Below are positions 44,695 through 55,579 of a stretch of 64,000 nt of DNA, in pieces (within the stretch, counting starts at the first letter, position 1; each line of letters starts with the position of its first letter). Location: the NCBI GenBank assembly GCA_949316235.1, contig OX438741.1, forward strand, positions 9,290,124 to 9,354,123. Reading direction: 5' to 3'. This stretch comes from Oegoconia quadripuncta. Lineage: Eukaryota > Arthropoda > Insecta > Lepidoptera > Autostichidae. A program made the position numbers and the translations under genes. The notes under the pieces were generated by a model, which made no database searches, was not told the origin of the DNA, and saw nothing but the letters and a program-made list of their open reading frames with translations.

Positions 44695-45086
44695 TATGAT
44701 GGACTCCGGTGGTGCCGGCATAGCAGAATCGCCTCCCACCTATCACCGCAGCTACGAGCAATACGTCCAAGGCGGCGTGGAGAATAGCACCGACTCAGTT
44801 CAAGAGCAGACCAGCCCAGAGCTGGTCGTGTGGTCCACACTACCTTACGGCCTCGACTACAGGACCCAGTATGATTACAGAAGCCCTTACGACACTTCAA
44901 GGGATTACAGTAGCCAGCAGTACGCAAGGGCTCCATTTACATCAAAGATGGGTCAAGCGAAAGCTCTTAAAGAGGCGAGGATTAGAAGGCCGATGAATGC
45001 TTTCATGGTGTGGGCGAAGGTTGAAAGGAAGAAGCTGGCTGATGAGAATCCGGACCTTCATAATGCGGACTTGAGTAAAATGCTAG
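44695..45086 (+). CDS. Sox15: SoxF transcription factor, N-terminus and first half of HMG box
   Basis: This exon encodes the start of a group F Sox protein, a nuclear HMG-box factor that binds the minor groove at (A/T)(A/T)CAA(A/T)G-type sites and bends DNA. A polypyrimidine acceptor (TCTTCCTTCCACAG) ends at 44694; Met codons follow at 44696 and 44699. About 95 residues are acidic and rich in Tyr, Ser and Gln, with [16 protein letters not shown] repeats. The HMG box then begins with the Sox signature [11 protein letters not shown] and runs through [14 protein letters not shown]. That last segment is diagnostic: group F has NPDLHNA(D/E)LSKMLG, whereas group E has HNAELSKTLG and groups B and C have SKRLG. 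The closest match I know is Drosophila Sox15. The exon ends at 45086 inside a Gly codon (phase 1), before donor GTGAGTG; reading on gives a stop at 45110-45112. The rest of the box (about 40 residues) and the activation domain lie beyond the window. Confidence 0.9.
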
Positions 45087-45112
45087 GTGAGTGTTTCATT
45101 GTATTTTCTTAA

Positions 45113-46018
45113 TCAGGGAAAATGATTAAAAATAACTAGTGAAAAACACAACTACCGTTATAAAAGTGAACTGAAATGTTCAAAATTAGACGTTTTGAGA
45201 TGGTCATTTCAAGAAAGTTCATTTGATACCCATGTTGACATTATTAGAAAAATTTTTTGCATCCAGTTTTATTACTGTGATCGTATTTTTCCCAATTTAG
45301 ACAGTTTCGGTATTTTCATTTTTAAACCAGTTCAATCGTTTAGAAGTTATGGTGGAATAAAGAAACTGACAAACATACATAATCGACACAGGAAGAATAT
45401 TCCGAAAGCATTTTCAACATTTACAATAGTTTAGCGGTAGCTGCTCACAGACATCTTGATTCGTTCGCGTTGTGGGTATTTCGTTAATTATGTTAAGCCC
45501 ACTTTTGACAATTATTATTTTAAACGAGTATCATTATGATCCATACAATGGCTATACACCACCGTACAACATGATCTTTATAGAATACACACTTATGGTT
45601 GCTATTGAAAATTTTTGCACTAGTATACCCTACCCTCGCTTTCTCTCGCAGACCACTAGCTGAAAATCGCTATAGGTGAGGATCCACACTGAACGATGGC
45701 CCATTTGTGGTACAGATACACATACAGCTCTATTATAAGTTGTAACAATTGTACTTAATTTTTGATTTTACTTTTATTACTGTGAAATAAGGCTACATTT
45801 CGTAAGAATGATTGTTGCGTCGAATATTTTTGTATGTGTTTTTGTAATATGCAAACAAACGCTTTGTCTATCTATCTATACATACATGAAAAAATACTAC
45901 ATTCCTTTGTTTTACATGTCAAGAGCGACATTTTCTTTTCAGCCGATTTCAGAAAGGAAGAGGATCTCAATTCGGGCGTTTGCATTTCTGTTTATGTACA
46001 TACACCGATTACTTCGAC
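45113..46018. other. Unique intron sequence next to the HMG exon
   Basis: No repeat recognised in 900 bp after the donor. Short ORFs are chance. Splicing or enhancer elements may lie here but I cannot point to one. Confidence 0.4.
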
Positions 46019-46165
46019 ATTTTTTTTTTATATGAGAGGGCGGCAAACGAGCATGCGGGTCACCTGATGGAAAGCAATCACCGCCGCCCATGGACATCCG
46101 CAACATCAAAAGGGTCACAGATGCGTTGCCGGCCTTTGAGGAAGGTGTAGGCTCGTTTCTTTGGC
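46019..46165 (-). mobile_element. Same LINE 3' region, truncated
   Basis: Poly-T, GAGAGGGCGGCAAACGAGCA, ACCGCCGCCCATGGACATCC, broken off after TAGGCTCGTTTCTT. It is a short 5'-truncated insertion. Confidence 0.75.
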
Positions 46166-46756
46166 GGTCGATTCACGTTTTTATTTTCATACATAAAAGC
46201 GGATACTGCAAGGGTGTACCCATATAAATTTGGTGAAAATCTGATGATGTACTCTACAGATAGAGCCACCTTTTTGATCGCTTGTTTTCTCAAACAAATT
46301 ACGAAAGGGACCTAAGATTTGCATTACGACAAAAAGTCAAAGTATTCACATACATCGTATTCGATCTGTTATGTTTTGTATAAACGCAAAAACAATATAA
46401 ATATCTGTCATTGTTCTAAACTATAAATTCACAATTATGTGTGATAATGATTTTAACATTAGTCATGTTTCGTTATAAATAGTTTGGCCTAAACATCACT
46501 GTCATTCGTATCTCTGTTTTGAAATGTGGTTTTATATTTTAAAATCCACTACTTAAACTCTCAACATTAGCTATGGAAATTAAACCAAAGCCCTTGCGTC
46601 CAAACAACTGACATTGAACAAAAAATGCTAAGAAAGAGTGCATAGTACACAGCACTCGGGTTCTGTAATCTTATAAAATAATAGTTCTTCCGATATTCCC
46701 GCGCAATTAGTACCATCTATATCAAATTTCAGCTCAATCTAGAAATCATTATTCAA

Positions 46757-46841
46757 TTAACTTAACATCACTTAACATCAAGTGTGATTGAGGTCAAGTA
46801 CCAACCCGTTATGCATAAAAAAAAAAAAAAAAAAAAAAAAA
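46757..46841 (+). mobile_element. SINE-C 3' end with 25-base poly-A
   Basis: ACTTAACATC is repeated twice at the start, then ATTGAGGTCAAGTACCAACC, GTTATGCAT and 25 A residues (46817-46841). The uninterrupted A-tail suggests the youngest insertion of the family here. Confidence 0.85.
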
Positions 46842-46869
46842 GTAACATCGAGCTATGAAAAGGCAGAAT

Positions 46870-46905
46870 TTTAAGAGGGTTTATTCCGTCCAGTGGCGTA
46901 AATTA
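46870..46905. mobile_element. Remnant of TTAA MITE end next to a hAT-type end
   Basis: TTAAGAGGGTTTATTCC at about 46872 matches the tip of the TTAA MITE; it is followed within a few bases by CAGTGGCGTAAATT, like the tip of the hAT MITE at 38657. Only tips remain. Confidence 0.4.
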
Positions 46906-47221
46906 AGATTTATTTTTAAATACGAGTACAGAATAAATAAATCTCTCTGACCTAACCTAACCTAAAAGCTAACACAAGAGTTCTCTATAAAATCATGTAT
47001 TTTGATTTTAACATTTATGAGAATCTTTTAACGTGCAATTTGTCGATCTATTTTAAAGAAAGTTACGCAAGCTGTTTTTCTGTAGTTGCGAGTCAATTTA
47101 TATTTAATTCAATTTACATAACTATGAAACAGCATTCAAATGTAATTAAACCCTTTAATTTATATATATTTTCTTTATTGCAATCAAATACAAATTAAAA
47201 TAACAAAACACAATTTGTAAA

Positions 47222-47370
47222 GGATTTATCCGTTAGACTGGTCCATCCGTCTGGAGATGTGAGAGCTGGTGCCTACTTTGCTCAGCAGCTGAGTTTATGC
47301 ATTCAGCGGGGCAATAGCGCTAGTGTACTAGGTATTATGCCTCACGGAAGCGAGTTGGACGGCGTATTTT
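47222..47370 (+). mobile_element. LINE C-terminal fragment (QRGN type)
   Basis: The frame reads SGDVRAGAYFAQQLSLC and IQRGNSASVLGIMP, the same block as at 3040-3295 but another copy. It begins abruptly after an AT-rich stretch. Confidence 0.65.
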
Positions 47371-47881
47371 TTCTATAAGATATAGGTATTTTCAATTGTG
47401 TTTTATAAATTTGTTGTTTCCCCCTAAATAAAACATAATTCTAATTTATAACTACATATATACCTCTACAAATGAATATGAAGATTATCTGAACGGTCTA
47501 ATAGTTCGAATAGCTTTAAGTTCCTTATTTCACTGAACCCTAAAAATCGAATCGGCCCGAGTGAGTCAGCGAAAAATGACCAATCTTCACTCACACACGA
47601 TACACGATCTGTAATTCAAATGTTACTTTACTGGTTGTTTTAAGTTATTTATATGCTGTGACTTTCTTCTATCGACGGCGTATACCTATGTCATCTTTGC
47701 ATTAGCATATTTCGACTGGGGCGTTATAATGCGGTGCACGTGAGTATTTTCCACATTATATTATAGTTATACAGGAAATGTACTTGGGTGGCCTGAGGTT
47801 GTGATATTAATGCAAAAAAAACTATTTTAAGCATGTTACTAGACTACCGAATGTGTTGCAAAAATTACGTTGTTACTCGTA

Positions 47882-48036
47882 TTTACCTGCGGCTGTGCTG
47901 GATTCGCCCAAAATAAGTATGCTATGACCTATTTCAGAGCATAGATATTCTACCCGTGTACCAAATTTCATCGAAATCACTTCATCCAATTCACCGTGAT
48001 TAAGCAACAAACATTCGCATTTATATTATTAGTTGG
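47882..48036 (-). mobile_element. Helitron-like element, decayed
   Basis: ACCTGCGGCTGTGCTGGATT, AAATTTCATCGAAATCACTT, CATTTATATTATTAGTTGG. Confidence 0.55.
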
Positions 48037-48097
48037 AAGTTGGATTGGATGCCTCATTTCGAAATATATTTGATTGAAGTGAATCAATGCGTTTAAA

Positions 48098-48195
48098 ATG
48101 TACACAGCGCCATCTAGTTCCATACTAATCAACTAGGCTTGAATTATGGATACCAGATAGTTATACATTTATTTTTTGTAAATATACAAGGTTAT
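48098..48195 (-). mobile_element. SINE-A 3' fragment
   Basis: Inverted: CACAGCGCCATCTAGTTCC, AACTAGGCTTGAATTATGG, ATACCAGATAGTT, then an AT-rich segment. Confidence 0.8.
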
Positions 48196-48514
48196 ATTTT
48201 GTATACCAAAAAGCAGACGCATCCTAATTATATAATATATTTTATAATCAATATGGCTAGAATAAATAAAATTAAAATAAAGTATTACTGCGACGCCAGT
48301 TACCGTCATGTTTCCACTTGTAGGGTGTTTCGTAATTAGATAAATAATTGAGGAAAATATATATCCCTATATTTTTATAGCCGGAATCGATTCTATATGT
48401 GCGTTTAACCAAACTAATTTCAGGTTTTATATATACAATAAATAACCCTGTATACATACTATTAATGAAAACATCTTCTTGGGTACTTAGGTATCCGCAT
48501 TTATCATACAATCA

Positions 48515-48775
48515 AATGTTCCTAGCAGGACTTGAATCTGCGACCTCTCAGTGTTGCAGTCAGGGTGTCTAACCACAACACTGAACAGGTCGACAAAACG
48601 ATAGGCGTGACAGTCAGCGTTTCCAAGGCCACCGTTCTGGCCTAACTTCTATTGGACGCATCCGGGACCGATTGTCGGGGCTGTGACGCATGGAATTGAG
48701 ACTAGCGGTCACCCATTGAAAGCCGGATCGCACCAACTGTTGCTTAACTTCACTAATCGAAATCGAATAGCGAAT
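48515..48775 (-). mobile_element. 5S-rRNA-derived SINE next to a SINE-A-like head
   Basis: GGTCACCCATTGAAAGCCGG and TTGCTTAACTTCACTAATCG are the inverted 5S-like head; GACAGTCAGCGTTTCCAAGG is family body. It is joined to an inverted SINE-A-like head (GACTTGAATCTGCGACC; CTAACCACAACACTGAACAG). Confidence 0.6.
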
Positions 48776-48789
48776 GAGCCACTAGCCTT

Positions 48790-49565
48790 TTAGTCCAATA
48801 AGGACACTTTTAACTTCCTATAATCTTAAAGGCCGTGATTTCTTGCACATAGAGTAGGTACCTGTCAATGTTAGAATAAAAATGTTTACTAACAAATCGG
48901 TAGCTTGCTTTAGATATAGTGTAGTTATTTAGTAATAAAATATAGACTGTTAGATTAAAATTACCTTCTAATCTTATTTATTCTTCTTACCTAATTCTGC
49001 CGCCAAACAGCAATGTTAATAGCATTGTTGTGTTGTGTTCCGGTTGACAGAGATAAGATAGCCAGTCCCCCAAATACGATGGGGTTTCCGGGTCAGTACG
49101 CTACACCTTCGGCCTCATCTTCACTTAACATCAGGTGTGATTGAGGTCAAGTGTTAATATCCGTTGTGCATAAAAAAAACCTTTGTGAATTTCATTGCGT
49201 CGGAAAATATACTAATATAGTACTCCTGTAACTATTTTCAACTCCTGTAACTTTATATTTATAAAAATTTCACCGAAGGATCAGGACTCAATAAACAATT
49301 TTTAGAAAGTATAAAGTAGCCATTGATAAAATTTTTAGAGAAATAAAGTTTTAGGGGATCTTAGCATCTCCACTAACGCAATGAAATTCTCAGTGGTAAC
49401 TGTAAATTAATATTCTAGGTCTTATAACTCAATATCTATATTATACCTAAAGCAAGTTACAGAATGGCTAGAAAACATTTTTATTCTATTACTGATGGGT
49501 ACTCTATCCTTATACAAAAAAATCAGGAACTTTAAGATTATAGGAACTTACACCACAAAAATTTC
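48790..49565. mobile_element. Long inverted-repeat element, copy 2, split by SINE-C
   Basis: The inverted repeats extend outward to about 190 bp here: left AACTTCCTATAATCTTAAAG and right CTTTAAGATTATAGGAACTT, then AGAATAAAAATGTTT against AAACATTTTTATTCT, then the CTAACAAATCGG block. A SINE-C copy sits inside the left arm at 49008-49190. Confidence 0.8.
49008..49190 (+). mobile_element. SINE-C, 3' part
   Basis: CTGCCGCCAAACAGCAATG, GATAAGATAGCCAGTCCCCC, then CCTCATCTTCACTTAACATC and a short A-rich end. It is inserted in the long-TIR element, so it is younger than that element. Confidence 0.85.
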
Positions 49566-49974
49566 GTATTCTAACTGAACTATTTCACGTGAAATTGCGA
49601 ACGTGGGTAAAATATCGATTATCCAAACACTTTTTCGAAATGTCACAAAAAGAATGTCGTTGCAATATAATTCCTTATTAGTAGTAAGTGTTCAATATTA
49701 CACACTACACCCCATATGGTAGGCCCACATCGTCAGTGGTAATGGCTTAATTAAAACTATAAATTAGGTCCGACCGGTTTTGAGAATATGCGGCTCGCTG
49801 TTTTTTCAATAACATAATTATTTACATGTTTATATTACTTCTATGTATGCATTTACATGTGTAATTGGATCTCATTAAAATATATGTGATAATACTTTTA
49901 ACCCCTATTGTAAAACGACGGGTGTCATGTGTTTTACAGTGTTGTGTGTGTGTATTTAATAAATAATAATAATA

Positions 49975-50236
49975 AATATCTTTGCACATGCACACAGCGC
50001 CATCTAGTTCCACACTAAGCAACTGGGCTTGTATTATAGATACCAGATGGTTGATAAACTACACAAATACATTTTTTTTGTAAATAAATACATATATATA
50101 TATATGAAAAACATCCATAACTCGGGAACACATGTCTGTATTCATCATACAAACATATGCCCCTAGCAGGATTCGAACCCGCGACCTTTTGGTATAGCAG
50201 CAGAGTTTCTAACCACTACACTAAACAGGTCGTCAA
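49975..50236 (-). mobile_element. SINE-A, full copy
   Basis: Inverted complete copy: CACAGCGCCATCTAGTTCC, ACATCCATAACTCGGGAACA, GGATTCGAACCCGCGACC, CTAACCACTACACTAAACAG. A short (TA)n tract replaces part of the body. Confidence 0.9.
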
Positions 50237-50511
50237 ATTTGTCCTTATGAATCTCAGTAATTTGAGTCCAATTTGAGTGTAGTTTTTTTATATGAAGGTC
50301 TAACGGCAGGCTTAGCCATGTTTGCTGAAATTCAGTTAAGCCGTTTCAAAGATAACTTTTAACCCAGTTTTATTGGTGTATTTCGATGATATCACAGTCT
50401 TTCTAGGGTTTATCATTTTTTTTTATCATATTAAATTAGTCATATTAAACTCCAAGATACGTTCTCAGCCATGTTTGATGAAAACCGGTCAAGTCGTTTC
50501 GCTTGGAAGAA

Positions 50512-50575
50512 ACGCTTGCGCTCTCATCTGAGCACCTGGTTGATGCATCCGAGGGCTGGCCAATACTTAGGACAA
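50512..50575 (+). mobile_element. Small QRGN-type LINE remnant
   Basis: CTCATCTGAGCACCTGGTTG and ATGCATCCGAGGGCTGG correspond to the SEHLV-AS-RAG segment of the copy at 3040, with deletions. Confidence 0.45.
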
Positions 50576-50594
50576 AATAATCAGTCTTGCTATA

Positions 50595-50828
50595 CAGGGT
50601 GAAATTTAATTCGTGTAATTCCTTTTATTTGGACGTAATCAGGAGGGGGACCTCCTGATTACGTCCAAATTTCCACAGAAGCATAGCCGAATTTTTTTTG
50701 GACTTCCATACTAAAGGTGGTTTCAGAATGGTTTACTTTGTTGGACTACGGTGCTTTGTGGAAAGTTATTCGTAATCATAAGTGGTGTTACCGGTTAATG
50801 GGAATTACGAAATTTCAAATTCACCCTG
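50595..50828. mobile_element. MITE with CAGGGTGAAATTT ends
   Basis: The ends CAGGGTGAAATTTAAT and AAATTCACCCTG are inverted and flanked by TATA on both sides, pointing to the Tc1/mariner type. The interior has a strong hairpin: GGACGTAATCAGGAGG, GGGA, then the inverted arm (about 50631-50670). 234 bp, no ORF. Confidence 0.8.
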
Positions 50829-51132
50829 TATAGCGATGCAAGGTGGACAGACGTTTGGATAATGTTTCCACCAACCAGGGACTTTTTGTGAATTTTTTTA
50901 AAACAAATTGTATCATTATATTGTTACTGCACTACCATTTCTAAATAAAGATAATATGTTTTATATACAAAATGACCGGTACATCAAATTAAAATGTGAT
51001 AATCGACAACACATCGTGCAACACAGTCTAGAACTTTGTACCTTTCTTATCTCTAGCGACATAGAAATTGAAATCGGACTTCAATTGACGTTTTAAGTGT
51101 GGCCGAGTGTACTTATAACAGGCAATCTCAGG

Positions 51133-51335
51133 ATCTAATATTCTAAACGCGAAAGTGTGTCTGTTTGGTTGTTGTTTAATCACGGCGAAACGGATGAGTG
51201 GATTTGGATGAAATTTTGTACATAGGTAGAACATATCCTAGGGTATATTTATTATACTACAGGATATTTTTATCTCCATAAAGTGAGTAGTTCCCGCGGA
51301 AACAAATTAACTATATCCGCGAATGGTTAATTTCA
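51133..51335 (+). mobile_element. Helitron-like element, damaged ends
   Basis: ATTCTAAACGCGAAAGTGTG, AATCACGGCGAAACGGATGA, AGTGAGTAGTTCCCGCGG. Confidence 0.7.
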
Positions 51336-51721
51336 TAAAATCCAATATAATTTCTTATAAAGAAAAACCAAGAATAATAAAATTATTGAAGTGAACGCCT
51401 TCTTTGCTCTTGACCGGATATTTTAATCAACCAATCGTGTTTCTCGACACTGATAGATATTAAACGGATGTAGTTGGAGAAGTGGTTAGCAAAGGTGCGC
51501 GTGATTCGATGAATATTCAGTTTGTTGTATGCAAATTAAGTGTTTGAATCATAGTTTACAATTAATTTGAGAGACCCTAGGTTATTATTTAGAGCATTGT
51601 TGTGCATACAAGCAGTGTACCCATAAAGTTAACCAAAAAACCTCGACAGCATATTTTGTATTTTGCGGACGCCATGTTGGATTTTTTACCAGAAAATGAA
51701 TCCATATGACACTAGTGATCA

Positions 51722-52045
51722 AGATCGTAGCTCAATGTAAACAACTAAGGGTTTACGAATCGGAGGTCGCAATTTCGATCTCCAGCGGGGTACAAGTTTA
51801 TTACTCGGTTTGGTTGGTGGTAGGGCATAGGCAAATGTCCGCCTGGCTAGCTACCACCATCTTATCTAAGCTGCCACCAACCAGCAACGTTAATAGCATT
51901 ATTGTGTTCCGGTTGTCAGAGACAAGATAGCCAGTCCCCCAAATAAGATGGGATTTCCGGGTCAGTACGCTTCCGTCTTCGGCCTCATCTTCACTTAACA
52001 TCAAGTGTGATTGAGGTCAAGTGCTAACCCGTTATGCAAACAAAA
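51722..52045 (+). mobile_element. SINE-C, full copy
   Basis: GTAGCTCAATGTAAACAACT, GGTTTACGAATCGGAGGTCG, a decayed B box (AATTTCGATCTCC), body and 3' end complete to GTTATGCAAACA. Confidence 0.9.
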
Positions 52046-52064
52046 GACGAATCGAGCGGCACCT

Positions 52065-52180
52065 TGCACTTCAAAATCGGTCGAGCTGTTTAAGCTACTG
52101 GATATAACATGGAGATAATCTACATACATACAGCTGAATAACATTAACCTCCTGTTTAGGGCAATCGGGTTAAAATAATG
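52065..52180 (-). repeat. Repeat E copy
   Basis: CGGTCGAGCTGTTTAAGCTA, ACATTAACCTCCTGTTTAGG, GCAATCGGGTTAAAATA. Confidence 0.6.
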
Positions 52181-52447
52181 TTATAAGTACAGAAAAAATG
52201 GCTGATACATATATATGAGCGAACGAGCGTTCGCTCGAATGACCAGAAATCACACTGTTTATAAATAATTAAAAAGATATTTATTCATTACAAAGTCAAT
52301 TAACAAACTAAGAGTATGAGAACTAGAGAACAAAATTGAGATGAAAGGGTAGGGACTCAGCAAAGCCGCTTATTTTCAGTCCCACCAGCAGAGTAGTTGC
52401 TGCCACCAAAGACTGCATTTAAAGCAGTTACAATATACCTATGTATA

Positions 52448-52815
52448 CAGGGTGAATTTAAATTCTTGTAATTCCCTTTAACTGGTGACGCCACTCTTGA
52501 TTACCAACAACTTTTCCCAAGGAACCATAGCCGAATTCGATCAAAAAATTTTCGATTACCCATACAAAATACACTATTCTGTAACCACCTTTAGTATGGA
52601 AGTAGAACAACTTTCGGCTGGTGACTCCACTCCTGATTACGAACAACTTTCCACCAGGAACCATAGCCGAATTCATCCGAAAATTATAGTTCCTAGTTGA
52701 AAGTTGTTCATTGAAAGTTGTTCATAATCGGGAGTGGAGTCACCAGCAAACAGGAATTATTTTTTTTTTTTTTAATAATAAATAATTTTAATTATGCGAA
52801 TTAAATTTCACCATG
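52448..52815. mobile_element. Related MITE with internal direct and inverted duplications
   Basis: The ends CAGGGTGAATTTAAATT and AATTAAATTTCACCATG are inverted. A block of about 60 bp containing GGAACCATAGCCGAATTC occurs twice in direct order (near 52475 and 52617), and a third partial copy is inverted (near 52700-52760, GGGAGTGGAGTCACCAGC). The AACCATAGCCGAATT motif resembles CATAGCCGAATT in the 50595 MITE. Confidence 0.75.
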
Positions 52816-53254
52816 TATAAGATATCGCTCGTCGTGGTCTCTACTACGTCACGATGGTGGCTATTCGTTTGATAGTGGTAATATGATGTAAGACAGAAGC
52901 ACATTCGGTCCATGGTTGTAATTATGGTGACCTTTGTGAACTTTCTCCTCGTGATAAGGCACGGGAGTCGAGGACACGCGGTACACTCGGTCGCAACGCA
53001 ACGAGTGTAATGTAACCTTGTACAGGCTGCGACAAAAATGTTATTTTTTTAACCTCCAACAACGGGTGTTATGTGTTTGAAGGCATTGTGTATGGTGTGT
53101 GTGTGTCCAGTCTTTATCCAGAGGTATCTTAGTAACGCGTGGTACAATTTGAGTGCAGTTTTTTTTTTATATTAAAGACTAACGAGAGGAGAGGTAGCCA
53201 TCTTTGATGACGATATTTAACTTTTAACACAGTTATTTTCGGTTAAGTAATTTC

Positions 53255-53545
53255 ACTTAAAATTAATCACACCTGATGTTAAGTGAAGATGAGATCGAAG
53301 GTGGAAGCTTACTGACCCGGAAACTCCAACATATTTGGGGACTGGCTGTCTTATCTCTTACAGCCGAAACACAACAATGCTATTAACACTGTTGCTTGGC
53401 GGCAGATTTAGATAAATGGTGGTAGCTAGCCAGCGGACATTTAAAATGAAATGCCCTACCACCAACCAAACCGAGTACATAAACATGTACCCCGCTGGGG
53501 ATCGAACCCTCGACCTCTGATTCGTAAATCTTGTTTACATCTTAC
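53255..53545 (-). mobile_element. SINE-C, full copy
   Basis: Inverted: CACACCTGATGTTAAGTGA, GTACCCCGCTGGGGATCGAA, CTCTGATTCGTAAATCTTG. It faces a + strand copy 0.8 kb downstream (54349). Confidence 0.9.
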
Positions 53546-54348
53546 TTCTGAGGTTTGATTTCCATAATGTTAAGTGAAGATGAGGCTAACGATAAAAAAG
53601 TAAGTCCATCACAGATTTTAAATAAAACTACTGAAAGGTTATCAAGAAATAGACAAGAACAGAATGTCCTGTGAGACAAATACGTCAAACATAACGGTAT
53701 CAAAAACCTTTTGTGCGAGACTGTACCGCACAGATGGATATGGCAAGTCATTACTGTTCGGTGTGGGTGGTTAGATGGTATCTCTCTTAATGAAATAAAA
53801 CTCTAATAAAAAAAAATAAAAGCTGCCTTCCATGTACCCACCCGTAAATAGTAACTACAAGCTAACAAAGTTACCTTCGACACTCGTAAACATATTTTCA
53901 ACTTCATGGAACCTTATTTTCTTGTGACAAGGCTTACTTTACTTTTTTGATGTGTAAGAGGAGTTTTGTTTGGGTATTTATTACGTAGCTATTATTCATA
54001 TGGTGCCAATACGATGAGTAATGGATGTGTTATCGGTCAAACTGTGGGATTACCAGTACGATAGGAATCCCGGGTATATGAACCTAATTTTGCAAATTCA
54101 AAGAAACTCTATGCAAAAAGGAATACACGATAGATAACTATTTAGGCGTTAAGGAGGTCTGGTGTTAGGTGAATTCGAAATCCAAGTCGTTTATGTTACC
54201 TATTTAAAATATGTGTAGTCACGGAGTTTCTTGTCGCTTCTTCTCCCTAACTAGTACCTTTTTGAAGCGATGTATTTTAAAAATAACGTGTTGACTTTCA
54301 ATAAGTGATATTTTTGTATCTTACATTGAATAAAATATTTTTGACTTT

Positions 54349-54632
54349 TACGTGGCTCAATGTAAACAACATAAGGTACACAAAACGGAGGTCACAGGTT
54401 CGATTCCCAACGGGGTATATGTTTAGTACTCGGTTTGTTTGGTAGTGGGGCACTTATAAATGGATAGCTGGACAGCTACCACCGTCTTATCTATGTCTAC
54501 CACTAATCAGAAATGTTAGTAGCATTATTATGCTCCGGCTGTTTGAGAAAAGATAAGCTTCCACCTTCTGCCTCATCTTCACTTAACATCAGGTGTGATT
54601 GACGTAATTCCCTAACTCGTTCTGTATAAGAA
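54349..54632 (+). mobile_element. SINE-C, full but diverged
   Basis: TACGTGGCTCAATGTAAACA, GGTTCGATTCCCAACGGGG (a near-consensus B box), ATCTTCACTTAACATCAGGT. Confidence 0.9.
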
Positions 54633-55169
54633 TGAAAAAATACACGCATTTATTGTGCACAAAAATATTACATATCAATGTAATCCTGGCTCCTGAACTA
54701 AATAAGATCTACCTGCGTAGCATGACATCGTTTAACGCACGCGACGTAGGAGTGAGGGTGGGATGTTGTATATTTCGTCCATGTGAATGAGCAGGACAAA
54801 TATTATCTCGCGCGATATAAAAGTATATCCGGTAGTATATCCGGTAGTACGGATGAATTGCAAAAGTCAGAAGAAGCGATTGTTTACAAAATACCTTTTG
54901 GCTGATTAATGTGTAGGTAGATACGTATTAGGCAAGGTTATAAATAGGTAGTTAATATAGACAGCAAAAATTTGTTAAGTGTAGTACGTGGAATATAATG
55001 CGGATAGATTAGATTGTATATGATTTTTATTTTATTAAAAGCATTTACAAATGACAATGTCTCTGTGAATCCAAGTTGATGATATAATAAATACTTAATA
55101 TACACTTTTAAGCATTACGATGCCACTTTACATTATAATTCTATACTTTAGAGTAGGTATGTGACTAAG

Positions 55170-55252
55170 CGAAAGACCAAGAGGTTAAGTCGAGGGCGGA
55201 AAGTATAGAGAGGTGGTGATTACTCCACCAACAAGAGCATAGCTCTTAAATT
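55170..55252 (-). repeat. Inverted copy of the 22696 block
   Basis: GAGGGCGGAAAGTATAGAGA and ACAAGAGCATAGCTCTTAAA. It lies directly before a full SINE-C. Confidence 0.65.
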
Positions 55253-55259
55253 ATTTACT

Positions 55260-55578
55260 CGCCTCCGTGGCTCAATGTAAACAACACAGGTTTACGAATC
55301 GGAGGTCGCGGGTTCGATCTCCAGCGGGGTACATGTTTAGTACTCGTTTTAGTTGGTGGTATAGGGCATATTAAATGTCCGCCTGGCTAGCTACCACCAT
55401 CTTATCTAAATCTGCCGCCAAACAGCAATGTTAATAGCATTGCTGTGTTCCGGTTGTCAGAGATAAGATATTCCCCAAATATTTGAGTTTCCGGGTCAGT
55501 ACGCTTCCACCTTCGGCCTCATCTTCACTTAACATCAGGTGTGATTGAGGTGTGCTAACCCGCTGTGCATAAAAAAAT
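55260..55578 (+). mobile_element. SINE-C, full reference-like copy
   Basis: Head GCCTCCGTGGCTCAATGTAA, GGGTTCGATCTCCAGCGGGG, all body blocks in order, end GCTGTGCATAAAAAAA. This copy best shows the family plan: a tRNA-like head of about 70 bp, a body of about 210 bp, a short A tail. Confidence 0.95.
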
Positions 55579-55579
55579 T

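Noticed and set aside
45087..45112. Sox protein ending GECFIVFS with a stop at 45110
   Set aside because: This is read-through of the donor GTGAGTG into the intron, and would truncate the HMG box in its middle.
54720..54860. Short tandem (TATCCGGTAG) as a satellite
   Set aside because: Only two units (TATATCCGGTAG twice near 54825-54850), too few to call an array.
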